Positions 1-7,326 of a stretch of 35,901 nucleotides of DNA are shown piece by piece. The notes beneath the pieces are model-generated. The model ran no database searches. It was not told the DNA's origin and worked only from the letters and a program-made list of their open reading frames with translations. This DNA is from Castellaniella sp. UBA6218. Lineage in GTDB: Bacteria > Pseudomonadota > Gammaproteobacteria > Burkholderiales > Burkholderiaceae_B. The first letter of the stretch is position 1. Each line of letters starts with the position of its first letter. Made by a program: the position numbers and the translations under genes. Location of the stretch: contig DISE01000093.1 in the NCBI GenBank assembly GCA_002421865.1, positions 1-35,901 of the forward strand, written 5' to 3'.

Positions 1-841
1 CGATGAACGAACCGAAGGTCGCCAGGTAGAGCCAGCACATCAGCCAGCTGTGCTTGCGCTTGAAGATCACCGCCTGCTCGCGGAAGGACGCCTTGGCGTC
101 GGCAATGTCATGCATGCCGACCCAGGCCAGCATCGACACGATGACGATGAATGGCACCCAGATGAAGGCGGCGTTCTGCGCCCAGACTTCGACCGGGCCG
201 CCATGGGTGCCGGAAAGCTGCGCCGTCTGCGGGCCGCCCGCCCAGGGGCCGAGGATGCCCAAGGTGATGACCAGCGGCGCCAGGAACTGCACCGAGGACA
301 CCCCCAGGTTGCCCAGCCCGGCATTCAGGCCCAGGGCCGAGCCCTTGCGTTCCTTGGGGAAGAAGAAACTGATGTTGGACATGGACGAGGAGAAGTTCCC
401 GCCCCCCAGGCCGCACAGCAGGGCCAGGATCAGCATGGTGGAATACGGCGTTTCCGGGTCCTGGATCGCCAGCCCCACCCCGATGGTGGGCAGCAGCAGG
501 CTGGCCGTGGTCAGCGCCGTCCAGCGCCGCCCGCCGAACACGGGCACCATGAACGAATAGAAGATGCGCAGCGTGGCGCCGGACAGGGCCGGCAGCGCGG
601 CCAGCCAGAAGAGTTCGTTTTCGGTGTAGCGAAAGCCCAGGTTGGGCAGGTTGACGGCCACCACGCTCCACATCTGCCAGACGGCGAAGGCCAGGAACAG
701 GGCCGGGATCGAGATCCAGAGATTGACGTTGGCGATGGCGCTGCCTTCCCGGGCCCAGAACGCCTGGTCCTCGGGCGTCCAGACGGTGAGCAGGCGACCA
801 CGTCGGGCCTTGGGTGAAGCATCAGGGGGAGTGAGGCTCAT
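1..841 (-). CDS. narK: NarK-type nitrate/nitrite transporter (partial, N-terminal part)
   Basis: This is a major facilitator superfamily transporter that moves nitrate in and/or nitrite out across the inner membrane. About 280 codons are visible on the minus strand; the gene runs off the left edge. The protein starts MSLTPPDASPKARRGRLLTV and shows several hydrophobic segments. It carries the NarK signature: GLGGGNFSSSMSNISFFFPK followed by GLNAGLGNLGVS. The ATG at 841 is preceded by AGGAG at a good distance. The upstream FNR-type site fits oxygen-controlled nitrate respiration. Whether it is a NarK1 (proton symport) or NarK2 (antiport) type, or is fused to a second copy as in some denitrifiers, cannot be told because the C-terminus is missing. 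Confidence 0.93.
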   Translation of the reverse strand, partial: MSLTPPDASPKARRGRLLTVWTPEDQAFWAREGSAIANVNLWISIPALFLAFAVWQMWSVVAVNLPNLGFRYTENELFWLAALPALSGATLRIFYSFMVPVFGGRRWTALTTASLLLPTIGVGLAIQDPETPYSTMLILALLCGLGGGNFSSSMSNISFFFPKERKGSALGLNAGLGNLGVSSVQFLAPLVITLGILGPWAGGPQTAQLSGTHGGPVEVWAQNAAFIWVPFIVIVSMLAWVGMHDIADAKASFREQAVIFKRKHSWLMCWLYLATFGSFI

Positions 842-869
842 GCAAGGGCTCCTGGTTCAGAGGCCCTCC

Positions 870-912
870 AACATAAACCCCCACACGCGGCAAGGGCGAT
901 GATCTGGATCAA
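870..912 (-). promoter_or_regulatory. FNR/Anr-type promoter for narK
   Basis: Read on the minus strand, 912-899 is TTGATCCAGATCAT. It matches the FNR consensus TTGAT-N4-ATCAA at nine of ten half-site bases. A -10-like TATGTT lies at 875-870. The predicted transcription start near 864 puts the box centre at about -41.5, the classic position for an FNR-activated class II promoter. The start codon is at 841. Site and spacing are seen directly; activation by low oxygen is inferred. Confidence 0.75.
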
Positions 913-1028
913 ACAGCAAACGATTTCCGTGCAGGACACCGGACTGTCGAAACAGGATCAATCATGTCATCGGGCCACCTTGGAATGCATGACCAGTATA
1001 GTGGCGGCCCGATGACTGCGCAAAGAGG

Positions 1029-2228
1029 TCAAACCCGGTCGCAGCGGATCGTGATGGGGTGGCGCCTCAGCCCCTCGATGACCTGGTCGGTGGCCTCGCC
1101 GTCGACGTCGGTGATGGCATAGCCGATCTTGCCGCGCGTCTGCAGTTGCTGGCTGACGATGTTCAGGCCGTATTCGCCCATCAGGTTGCTGAGCGCGCCC
1201 ATGGCGCCCGGCACGTTCTGGTGGATGTGGATGATGCGCGCCGCGCCCGCCTGCTCGTGATAGGAGATTTCCGGGAAATTGACGGCGCCCTTGGTCGTGC
1301 CGCTGCTGATGAAGCGCTTGAGTTTTTCCGCGACTTCCCGACCGATGTTTTCCTGGGATTCCTGAGTGCTGCCGCCGATGTGCGGGGTCAGGATCACGTT
1401 GTGCATGCCGCGCAGGGGGCTGTCCAGGGCCTCGTCGCGGCTCTTGGGTTCGGTGGGAAACACGTCGATGGCGGCGCCCGACAGATGGCCGGACTTCAGC
1501 GCGCGCTGCAAGGCGGGGATGTCCACCACCGTGCCGCGAGAGGCGTTGATCAGGATGCTGCCCGGACGCATCGCGGCGATGGCGTCGGCGTCGATCAGGT
1601 TGGCCGTGTCCTTGCCGCCGGGCACGTGCAGGGTGACCACGTCGGCCTGGCCGAGGAATTTCTTGAGCGAGGACGTGGCGTGGGCATTGCCCAGAGGCAG
1701 TTTGGCCTCGATGTCGTGATAGATCACGCGCATGCCGAAGGATTCCGCCAGGATGCCGACCTGGGAACCGATGTTGCCATAACCGACGATGCCCAGCGTC
1801 TTGCCGCGCGCCTCGTAGGCGCCGTCGGCGGTCTTGTCCCAGAAGCCCTCGTGGACGCGGGCGTTCTTTTCAGGGATGCGACGCAGCAGCAGAATGGCCT
1901 CGCCCAGCACCAGTTCGGCCACCGAGCGGGTATTCGAGAACGGCGCGTTGAATACCGGAATCCCCCGCAGGGCGGCGGTTTCCAGATCGACCTGGTTGGT
2001 GCCGATGCAGAAGCAGCCGATGACCCGCAGGTCCGGCAGGTCGGCCAGCACGGCCTGGTCGAGATGGGTCCGGGAACGGATGCCGACCGCGTGCGCGCCC
2101 TGGAGGGCCTCGCGCAGGGCGTCGCCCACGAGCGCGCCCGCGTGCGTGACGACATCGTCGAATCCCGCCGCGACGAAGACTTCCCGGGCGCTGGCGTGTA
2201 TGTTTTCGAACAGGACTATGCGTGGCAT
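1029..2228 (-). CDS. serA: D-3-phosphoglycerate dehydrogenase
   Basis: The 399-residue protein catalyses the first step of serine synthesis, NAD-dependent oxidation of 3-phosphoglycerate in the cytoplasm. The Rossmann motif GYGNIG is at residues 149-154. The family catalytic residues sit at the expected places: Arg231 (ASRGTVVD), Glu260 (FPTEP) and His283 (TPHIGGSTQE). A C-terminal ACT domain (about 330-399, GKIGYAITDVDGE) is expected to bind serine for feedback inhibition. The length matches the E. coli-type enzyme rather than the long form. The ATG at 2228 follows a GGG-rich ribosome site. It lies 85 bases downstream of a diguanylate cyclase on the same strand but probably has its own promoter. 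Confidence 0.95.
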   Translation of the reverse strand: MPRIVLFENIHASAREVFVAAGFDDVVTHAGALVGDALREALQGAHAVGIRSRTHLDQAVLADLPDLRVIGCFCIGTNQVDLETAALRGIPVFNAPFSNTRSVAELVLGEAILLLRRIPEKNARVHEGFWDKTADGAYEARGKTLGIVGYGNIGSQVGILAESFGMRVIYHDIEAKLPLGNAHATSSLKKFLGQADVVTLHVPGGKDTANLIDADAIAAMRPGSILINASRGTVVDIPALQRALKSGHLSGAAIDVFPTEPKSRDEALDSPLRGMHNVILTPHIGGSTQESQENIGREVAEKLKRFISSGTTKGAVNFPEISYHEQAGAARIIHIHQNVPGAMGALSNLMGEYGLNIVSQQLQTRGKIGYAITDVDGEATDQVIEGLRRHPITIRCDRV

Positions 2229-2261
2229 CTCGACCCTTTACCGGCAAATGAAAAAACGTTC

Positions 2262-2290
2262 ATTGTGCGATATTTCAAGCATCTCGTCAG
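2262..2290 (-). promoter_or_regulatory. Putative sigma70 promoter of serA
   Basis: On the minus strand CTGACG (2290-2285) and CACAAT (2267-2262) are separated by exactly 17 bases. A transcription start near 2255 would give a leader of about 27 bases. The hexamers are only moderate matches, so this is a plausible rather than certain promoter. Confidence 0.4.
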
Positions 2291-2313
2291 GGTCATCCCT
2301 AGTGGCAGCAGGG

Positions 2314-4194
2314 TCAAGGCCCTTCGTCGGCGACCAGTCGGTTCCGGCCGGCGGTCTTGGCGCGATACAGGTTCTCGTCGGCGCGGCGGAACAGTGACTG
2401 CGGGGTTTCGCCCTCCCGCCACTGGGCGGCGCCGGCGCTCAGGGTCAGGTCGATCACCCGGCCACGCCCCAGGTCGACGGGGTTCCGGCGCACATGTTCG
2501 AGCACGCCGGCGGCCAGGATGACCGCGTCGTCCAGCGAGGTGGCCGGCAGCAGCGCGACGAATTCCTCGCCGCCGAACCGGGCCAGCACGTCCGAGCGGC
2601 GCCGCAGCAGGTTCAGCAGGACTTCGGCGACCCAGCGCAGCGCGGCATCGCCCGCGTCATGCCCATGGACGTCGTTGACCCGCTTGAAGTGATCCAGGTC
2701 GAAGATGACCAGCGTCCCGCGTGCGGCAGCGCCTTGCGTCTCGGCAGACCGCGCCAGCGCCTCGTCCAGGCCGCGCCGGTTGAGCAGGCCCGTCAGCGGA
2801 TCGTGCAGCGTCAGTTCACGCAATTGCCGGTTGGCCTGCTCCAGCGCCCCCATGGTGGCGCGCAGGTCCGCCGTGCGGGACTGGACCTCGTGCTGCAGCG
2901 AGCTGCGGGCGCCCGCTTCGATGTCCAGCGCCCGGCGCATCAGGTCGTGCAGTTGCATGACCTCGGCGTAGGTCAGCAGGAACATCTGGCTGCCCAGAGC
3001 GATCTGCATCCAGCGTTCCTGAGCCATGAACCCGGGGATGTAGCCGAAGGCCGCCAGCCCGTAGGCCAGGTAGCCGGCGAAGAACACCAGCCAGGACAGC
3101 ACGTACCAGCGCGCGGCGCGTTCGCCCCGCCGCCAGTGGCGCAGACCCAGGCAGAACATGGCCACGATGCAGGCCAGGGCGTAGACCGTGTCGATCTTGA
3201 TGATGAGCGCGTAGGGCACGATCAGGCTGGCCGCGAACAGCCCCGCGCCGGCCCCGGCCAGAACGCGGATCAGCCGGGACTGGCGCGGCCAACGGTCGGG
3301 CCCGATGCCCAGGAAATGGCGCGTGAACCAGAGCAGGCTGAGGATGGCCAGGATCTCGCTCAAGGGCACCGAGCGGTTCGCCAGCCAGGGCCAGTCCGGC
3401 CACAGATACTGGAACGACAGACCGGACATGGACGTCAGGAACAGTCCGGCGCACAGGATGTAGGCGGTGTTGTAGAGGGACTGGCGGACCCTCAGCCGCA
3501 GGTACAGGGCGGCGTTGAACAGGGCCAGCATGGCCAGGGCGCCCAGGAACATGCCCTGGCTCAGGCCGTGGTCCTGGGCCCGGCCGATGGCCGACGCGCC
3601 CGAATGCAGCGACAGGGGGATGTTGATCGCCCCGCTGCTGTGGACCCGCAGGACGACCGCGAGCGACTGCCCGGGCCCGAAGTCCAGGGGCAGCAGAAAC
3701 AGACGATGCCGCACCGGCCGGTCGCCGAAGGGCCGGGCGTCCCCCATGCGCGCAGTATCCAGGAGCCTGGGCGGCGCCCGCGGATCGGCCCCCGGACCGG
3801 GATCGTAGATCCAGACGTCGATTTCATCGAGCAGCGGGTAGTCCAGTTGCAGGTACCAGGTCCGGTCCGCGGCATCCAGGTTGCGCAAGGGCACGTAGAC
3901 CCAATAGGCGGACTGGTTGTGCCGGAAAACGAGCTGGTCCGCATCCCGGCGGTCCATCGGCAGCGCCCCGCCCAGGATGTCGCCCGGGCCGAGGGCATGG
4001 GTCTCGTCCCGCAGGAAGCACAATTGCGGCAGGGAAGGAATGTCGGCATGGCTGGAGGACAGGCCGAGCGCCGGACAGGCGTCGCCGGGGATGGCCGCCA
4101 GGGCCCGCGCCGCGCAAAACAGACAAAGCGACAAGCCGATCGCCGCGATGAGCCACACCCGCCACCGGGCATTCACGCCCGCCGGCATCGCCAT
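2314..4194 (-). CDS. 7TMR-DISM diguanylate cyclase
   Basis: This membrane protein of about 626 residues is predicted to make cyclic di-GMP from two GTP in response to an extracytoplasmic signal. After a signal-like segment (VWLIAAIGLSLCLFCAARALA) come a 7TMR-DISMED2-type periplasmic domain, seven transmembrane helices (7TMR-DISM_7TM), a short coiled coil with LEQANRQLREL, and a GGDEF domain. The cyclase site is intact: FDLDHFKRVND and ARFGGEEF near residue 540. The inhibitory I-site RRSD lies five residues before GGEEF, so product inhibition is likely. The frame stays open up to a TTG at 4290, but the ATG at 4194 (or 4188) gives a normal signal sequence and is preferred. The ligand is unknown. 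Confidence 0.85.
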   Translation of the reverse strand: MAMPAGVNARWRVWLIAAIGLSLCLFCAARALAAIPGDACPALGLSSSHADIPSLPQLCFLRDETHALGPGDILGGALPMDRRDADQLVFRHNQSAYWVYVPLRNLDAADRTWYLQLDYPLLDEIDVWIYDPGPGADPRAPPRLLDTARMGDARPFGDRPVRHRLFLLPLDFGPGQSLAVVLRVHSSGAINIPLSLHSGASAIGRAQDHGLSQGMFLGALAMLALFNAALYLRLRVRQSLYNTAYILCAGLFLTSMSGLSFQYLWPDWPWLANRSVPLSEILAILSLLWFTRHFLGIGPDRWPRQSRLIRVLAGAGAGLFAASLIVPYALIIKIDTVYALACIVAMFCLGLRHWRRGERAARWYVLSWLVFFAGYLAYGLAAFGYIPGFMAQERWMQIALGSQMFLLTYAEVMQLHDLMRRALDIEAGARSSLQHEVQSRTADLRATMGALEQANRQLRELTLHDPLTGLLNRRGLDEALARSAETQGAAARGTLVIFDLDHFKRVNDVHGHDAGDAALRWVAEVLLNLLRRRSDVLARFGGEEFVALLPATSLDDAVILAAGVLEHVRRNPVDLGRGRVIDLTLSAGAAQWREGETPQSLFRRADENLYRAKTAGRNRLVADEGP

Positions 4195-4341
4195 GCCGCG
4201 CCATGTTCCAGCAATCCGGTCGCGATCCGACAGATCAGCCTCCTCGGGGACAGACAGACGTGAAACGCATGCTCGCTTTTGCGCATCCAAGAAGATTATG
4301 GATCAAAATCCGTCCATGAGGGACGGCCCAAGGAGAACGCC
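4195..4341. promoter_or_regulatory. Divergent regulatory region, cyclase / flavin reductase
   Basis: The 147 bases separate two divergent genes. Within it GGAT-CAAA-ATCC (4300-4311) partly overlaps CCGTCC-ATGAG-GGACGG (4310-4326), two inverted repeats just upstream of the reductase ribosome site. A minus-strand CATAAT lies near 4303. These could be operator or leader-hairpin elements. I cannot assign a regulator. Confidence 0.35.
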
Positions 4342-5055
4342 ATGGCCACCTGGCCCAGTACATTGCTGCGCATCGACGACATTGCGCGCGACACCGTCGC
4401 GGTGCATTTCCGCAAGCCCGGGGACTTCCAGTTCCTGCCCGGGCAGACCCTTTCGCTGACGCTGCCTTCGGACGCGCCGGACGCCCCGGCCCTGCGGCAT
4501 ACCTTTTCGCTGGTCAGCGCCCCGCACGAGAGCGAGCTGTGCATCGCCACCCGTGTGCGCGCCACCCCGTTCAAACAGGCCCTGACGCGGCTGCGGCCCG
4601 GCGCCGAACTGCGGTTCAGCGGGCCCTACGGAAAACTCACCCCGCCGGCGGAGACGGACCGGCCCCTGGTCCTGATCGCCGGCGGCATCGGCATCACACC
4701 CTGCGTCAGCATGCTGCGCGACGCCGCGCATCAGGGCTCGCAACGGCGGTTCGTGCTGCTCTATTCCAACCGGACCCGGGAACAGGCCGCATTCCTGGAA
4801 GAACTGCGCGAACTCGAGCGGCTCAATCCGCACCTGCGCCTGCTGGCCACATTGACCGGCCCGGCCGACGATGCATGGGACGGACTGCGCGGCCGGGTCG
4901 ACGGCGCCATGCTGGAGCAGGCACTCCGGGGGCTGGACGCCCCCCTGTGCCATGTGACCGGCATACCCGCCATGGTCGAGGAGATCCGCGCGCATCTGGC
5001 CGCGCTCGGCGTCCCGGACGACGCCATCCTGGACGAAAGCTTCCACGGCTATTGA
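4342..5055 (+). CDS. FAD-dependent NAD(P)H oxidoreductase (ferredoxin reductase-like)
   Basis: The 237-residue protein has the two-domain ferredoxin-NADP reductase fold. An FAD-binding barrel carries the RxxS-type motif LRHTFSLVSAP, and a nucleotide-binding domain carries GGIGITPCVSMLRDA. It ends in DESFHGY; an aromatic C-terminus is common in this family. There is no iron-sulfur or ferredoxin domain, so it must pass electrons to or from a partner. The ATG at 4342 follows AAGGAGAACGCC, a strong ribosome site; the frame is open upstream to 4279 but that is unlikely to be used. It precedes ovoA by about 100 bases on the same strand. A role as reductant for OvoA is an attractive but untested inference; a general flavin or flavodoxin reductase is the alternative. 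Confidence 0.85.
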   Translation: MATWPSTLLRIDDIARDTVAVHFRKPGDFQFLPGQTLSLTLPSDAPDAPALRHTFSLVSAPHESELCIATRVRATPFKQALTRLRPGAELRFSGPYGKLTPPAETDRPLVLIAGGIGITPCVSMLRDAAHQGSQRRFVLLYSNRTREQAAFLEELRELERLNPHLRLLATLTGPADDAWDGLRGRVDGAMLEQALRGLDAPLCHVTGIPAMVEEIRAHLAALGVPDDAILDESFHGY

Positions 5056-5063
5056 TCCACCCG

Positions 5064-5091
5064 CCATGGCCTCGCGCCCGCGAGGCCATGG
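5064..5091 (+). terminator. Perfect 13-bp hairpin between reductase and ovoA
   Basis: CCATGGCCTCGCG (5064-5076) and its exact complement (5079-5091) leave only CC between them, so in RNA the top of the stem would open to a small loop. The hairpin starts nine bases after the reductase stop codon. No T-tract follows, so it is not a classical intrinsic terminator. It may protect the 3' end of the upstream transcript or act as a partial terminator or processing site before ovoA. Confidence 0.5.
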
Positions 5092-5154
5092 TAGTCTAAA
5101 TAGTTGATTTCCCGTCACGCACGCATGCCGCAAGGCCGAATCCGCAGGAACCCA

Positions 5155-7326
5155 ATGATGCCCGTCACTGCCGCACCACTGCCCTCCACTCCGGACGACC
5201 GGACCGCGCCCGACGCCCTGTTCGCCCGAACCCCCGACCTCGCCGAGCCGGACACCGACCGTCTGCGCGCCGCCGTCCGGCGCTATTTCCTGGACACTTT
5301 CGACCGTTACGAGTCCCTGTTCCAGTGTCTGGCGAGCGACGAGGCCTTCGTCGTCAAGCCGATCTCCCTGCGCCACCCGCTGATCTTCTACTTCGGCCAC
5401 ACCGCGACGTTCTTCGTCAACAAACTGCTGCTCACCCGTCTGATCGACCAGCGCCTGGACCACCGGCTGGAATCGATCTTCGCCGTCGGCGTGGACGAAA
5501 TGAGCTGGGACGACCTGGACGAGGCCCACTATGACTGGCCCTCCGTGGCCGAGGTCCGCGCCTATCGAGGCCGCGTGCGCGCCCTGGTCCTGGACCTGAT
5601 CGATCACGCTCCGCTGCAATCCCCGATCGATTGGCAGAATCCCTGGTGGGCCATCGTCATGGGCGTCGAGCATGAACGCATCCACCTGGAGACATCCTCG
5701 GTCCTGATCCGCCAGCACGCGCTGAAATACGTGCGCGCCGTCCCGGAATGGGCGCCCATCGCCGACACCGGCGGCGAGCCGCCCGAAAACGGCCTCGCAC
5801 GCGTGCCGGCCGGCACGGTGCGCGTGGGCAAGTCCTTCGACGACCCGCAATACGGCTGGGACAACGAATACGGTGCCCACGTGGCCGAAGTCGAATCCTT
5901 CGAAGCGGCACGCTTCCTGGTGAGCAACCAGGAATTCCTGGCTTTCGTCGAGGCGGGCGGCTACCGCAACCACCGCGACTGGACCGAAGAGGGCCGCCAG
6001 TGGCTGGCCTACAGCCAGGCGGAACATCCCACCTTCTGGGTCAAGAAGACCCAGGGCTGGTTCCTGCGCCTGATGACCGGGGAAATTCCCATGCCCTGGT
6101 CCTGGCCGGTCGAAGTCAACTACCTGGAGGCCAAGGCCTTCTGCAACTGGAAGGCGGCCGAGACCGGCCAGCCCGTGCGCCTGCCCACCGAGGACGAATG
6201 GTACCGGCTGTACGACACGGCCGGCCTGCGCGATCCCGACGACCGCCCCTGTGCCGCCAACCTGCACCTGGACCACGGCGCCTCGTCGTGCCCCGTGAAC
6301 ACCTGGCGCCACGGCGACTGGTACGATGTGGTGGGCAACGTCTGGCAATGGACCGAGACGCCCACCTATCCATTCGACGGCTTCGACGTCCACCCGATCT
6401 ACGACGATTTCACGACGCCGACTTTCGACGGACGCCATAACCTGATCAAGGGCGGCTCCTGGATTTCCTGCGGCAACGAGGCCGTCCGTGCCTCGCGCTA
6501 CGCATTCCGGCGGCACTTCTTTCAGCATGCGGGCTTCCGCTACGTCGTGTCCCACGCGCCAGCGGAAGCGCCGGCCGCCTACTACGAAACCGACAAGCTG
6601 ATGTCCGAATACGCCGAATTCCACTATGGCGACTCGTATTTCGGCGTCCCCAACTTCCCCCAGGCGCTGGCACGACGGGCCATCGAGGCCCTGGGCGACC
6701 GCCCGCGCCGCCGCGCGCTGGACCTGGGTTGCGCTTCCGGCCGGGCCACATTCGAACTGGCCCGGGTCTTCGAGCGTGTCACCGGGGTTGATTTCTCGGC
6801 CCGCTTCATCAACCAGGGCGTGCAGTTGATGCAGACGGGCCAGCTGCGCTACATCCTGGCCGACGAGGGCGATCTGGTGTCCTACAAGACCCGCACGCTG
6901 GCCGAGCTGGGCCTGGGCGAGGCCGTCGACCGGATGGAGTTCTTCCAGGGCGACGCCTGCAACCTGAAGCCGCAGTTCACGGACTACGACCTGATCCTGG
7001 CCGCCAACCTGATCGACCGGCTGTACGACCCCGCGCGATTCCTGGACCGGATCCACGAACGCATCGTCCCGGGCGGCCTGCTGGTGATCGCCTCGCCCTA
7101 CACCTGGCTCGAAGAGCATACGCCCCGCGACTCCTGGCTGGGTGGCTTCAAGCGGGACGCGGAGAACCACACCACGCTGGACGGCCTGAAGGAACACCTC
7201 GCGCCGCATTTCCGGCTGCTGGGCGAGCCGGCGGACGTGCCTTTCGTCATCCGCGAGACGCGGCGCAAGTTCCAGCACACGCTGTCGGAACTGACGGTCT
7301 GGGAACGGCGCCCGGACCGGCCCTAG
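5155..7326 (+). CDS. ovoA: OvoA, 5-histidylcysteine sulfoxide synthase with methyltransferase domain
   Basis: The 723-residue protein makes the thiohistidine ovothiol: a non-heme iron domain joins cysteine to histidine using oxygen, and a SAM-dependent domain methylates the histidine. Three parts are visible. The DinB-like N-terminus has His82 (FYFGHTATFF) and HERIHLE with His173, His177 and Glu179, the HX3HXE iron motif. An FGE-sulfatase-like domain (about 205-460) contains VRLPTEDEWYRL and VVGNVWQWTETPTYPF. The methyltransferase (about 480-723) has ALDLGCASGR near 520. The start at 5155 (or 5158) follows AGGAA; a TTG at 5104 is less likely. No sulfoxide lyase (ovoB) is in the window, so that step must be encoded elsewhere. 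It overlaps the convergent next gene by four bases. Confidence 0.93.
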   Translation: MMPVTAAPLPSTPDDRTAPDALFARTPDLAEPDTDRLRAAVRRYFLDTFDRYESLFQCLASDEAFVVKPISLRHPLIFYFGHTATFFVNKLLLTRLIDQRLDHRLESIFAVGVDEMSWDDLDEAHYDWPSVAEVRAYRGRVRALVLDLIDHAPLQSPIDWQNPWWAIVMGVEHERIHLETSSVLIRQHALKYVRAVPEWAPIADTGGEPPENGLARVPAGTVRVGKSFDDPQYGWDNEYGAHVAEVESFEAARFLVSNQEFLAFVEAGGYRNHRDWTEEGRQWLAYSQAEHPTFWVKKTQGWFLRLMTGEIPMPWSWPVEVNYLEAKAFCNWKAAETGQPVRLPTEDEWYRLYDTAGLRDPDDRPCAANLHLDHGASSCPVNTWRHGDWYDVVGNVWQWTETPTYPFDGFDVHPIYDDFTTPTFDGRHNLIKGGSWISCGNEAVRASRYAFRRHFFQHAGFRYVVSHAPAEAPAAYYETDKLMSEYAEFHYGDSYFGVPNFPQALARRAIEALGDRPRRRALDLGCASGRATFELARVFERVTGVDFSARFINQGVQLMQTGQLRYILADEGDLVSYKTRTLAELGLGEAVDRMEFFQGDACNLKPQFTDYDLILAANLIDRLYDPARFLDRIHERIVPGGLLVIASPYTWLEEHTPRDSWLGGFKRDAENHTTLDGLKEHLAPHFRLLGEPADVPFVIRETRRKFQHTLSELTVWERRPDRP

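Noticed and set aside
2494..4263. A 589-codon plus-strand frame opposite the 7TMR-DISM cyclase
   Set aside because: Low-complexity Gln/Gly/Arg-rich product without domains; the minus-strand gene is clearly real.
4303..7278. A 991-codon open frame on the minus strand opposite the reductase and ovoA
   Set aside because: Its protein is rich in Gly, Gln, Val, Arg and His with no domain. It is the antisense shadow of well-supported genes in GC-rich DNA.
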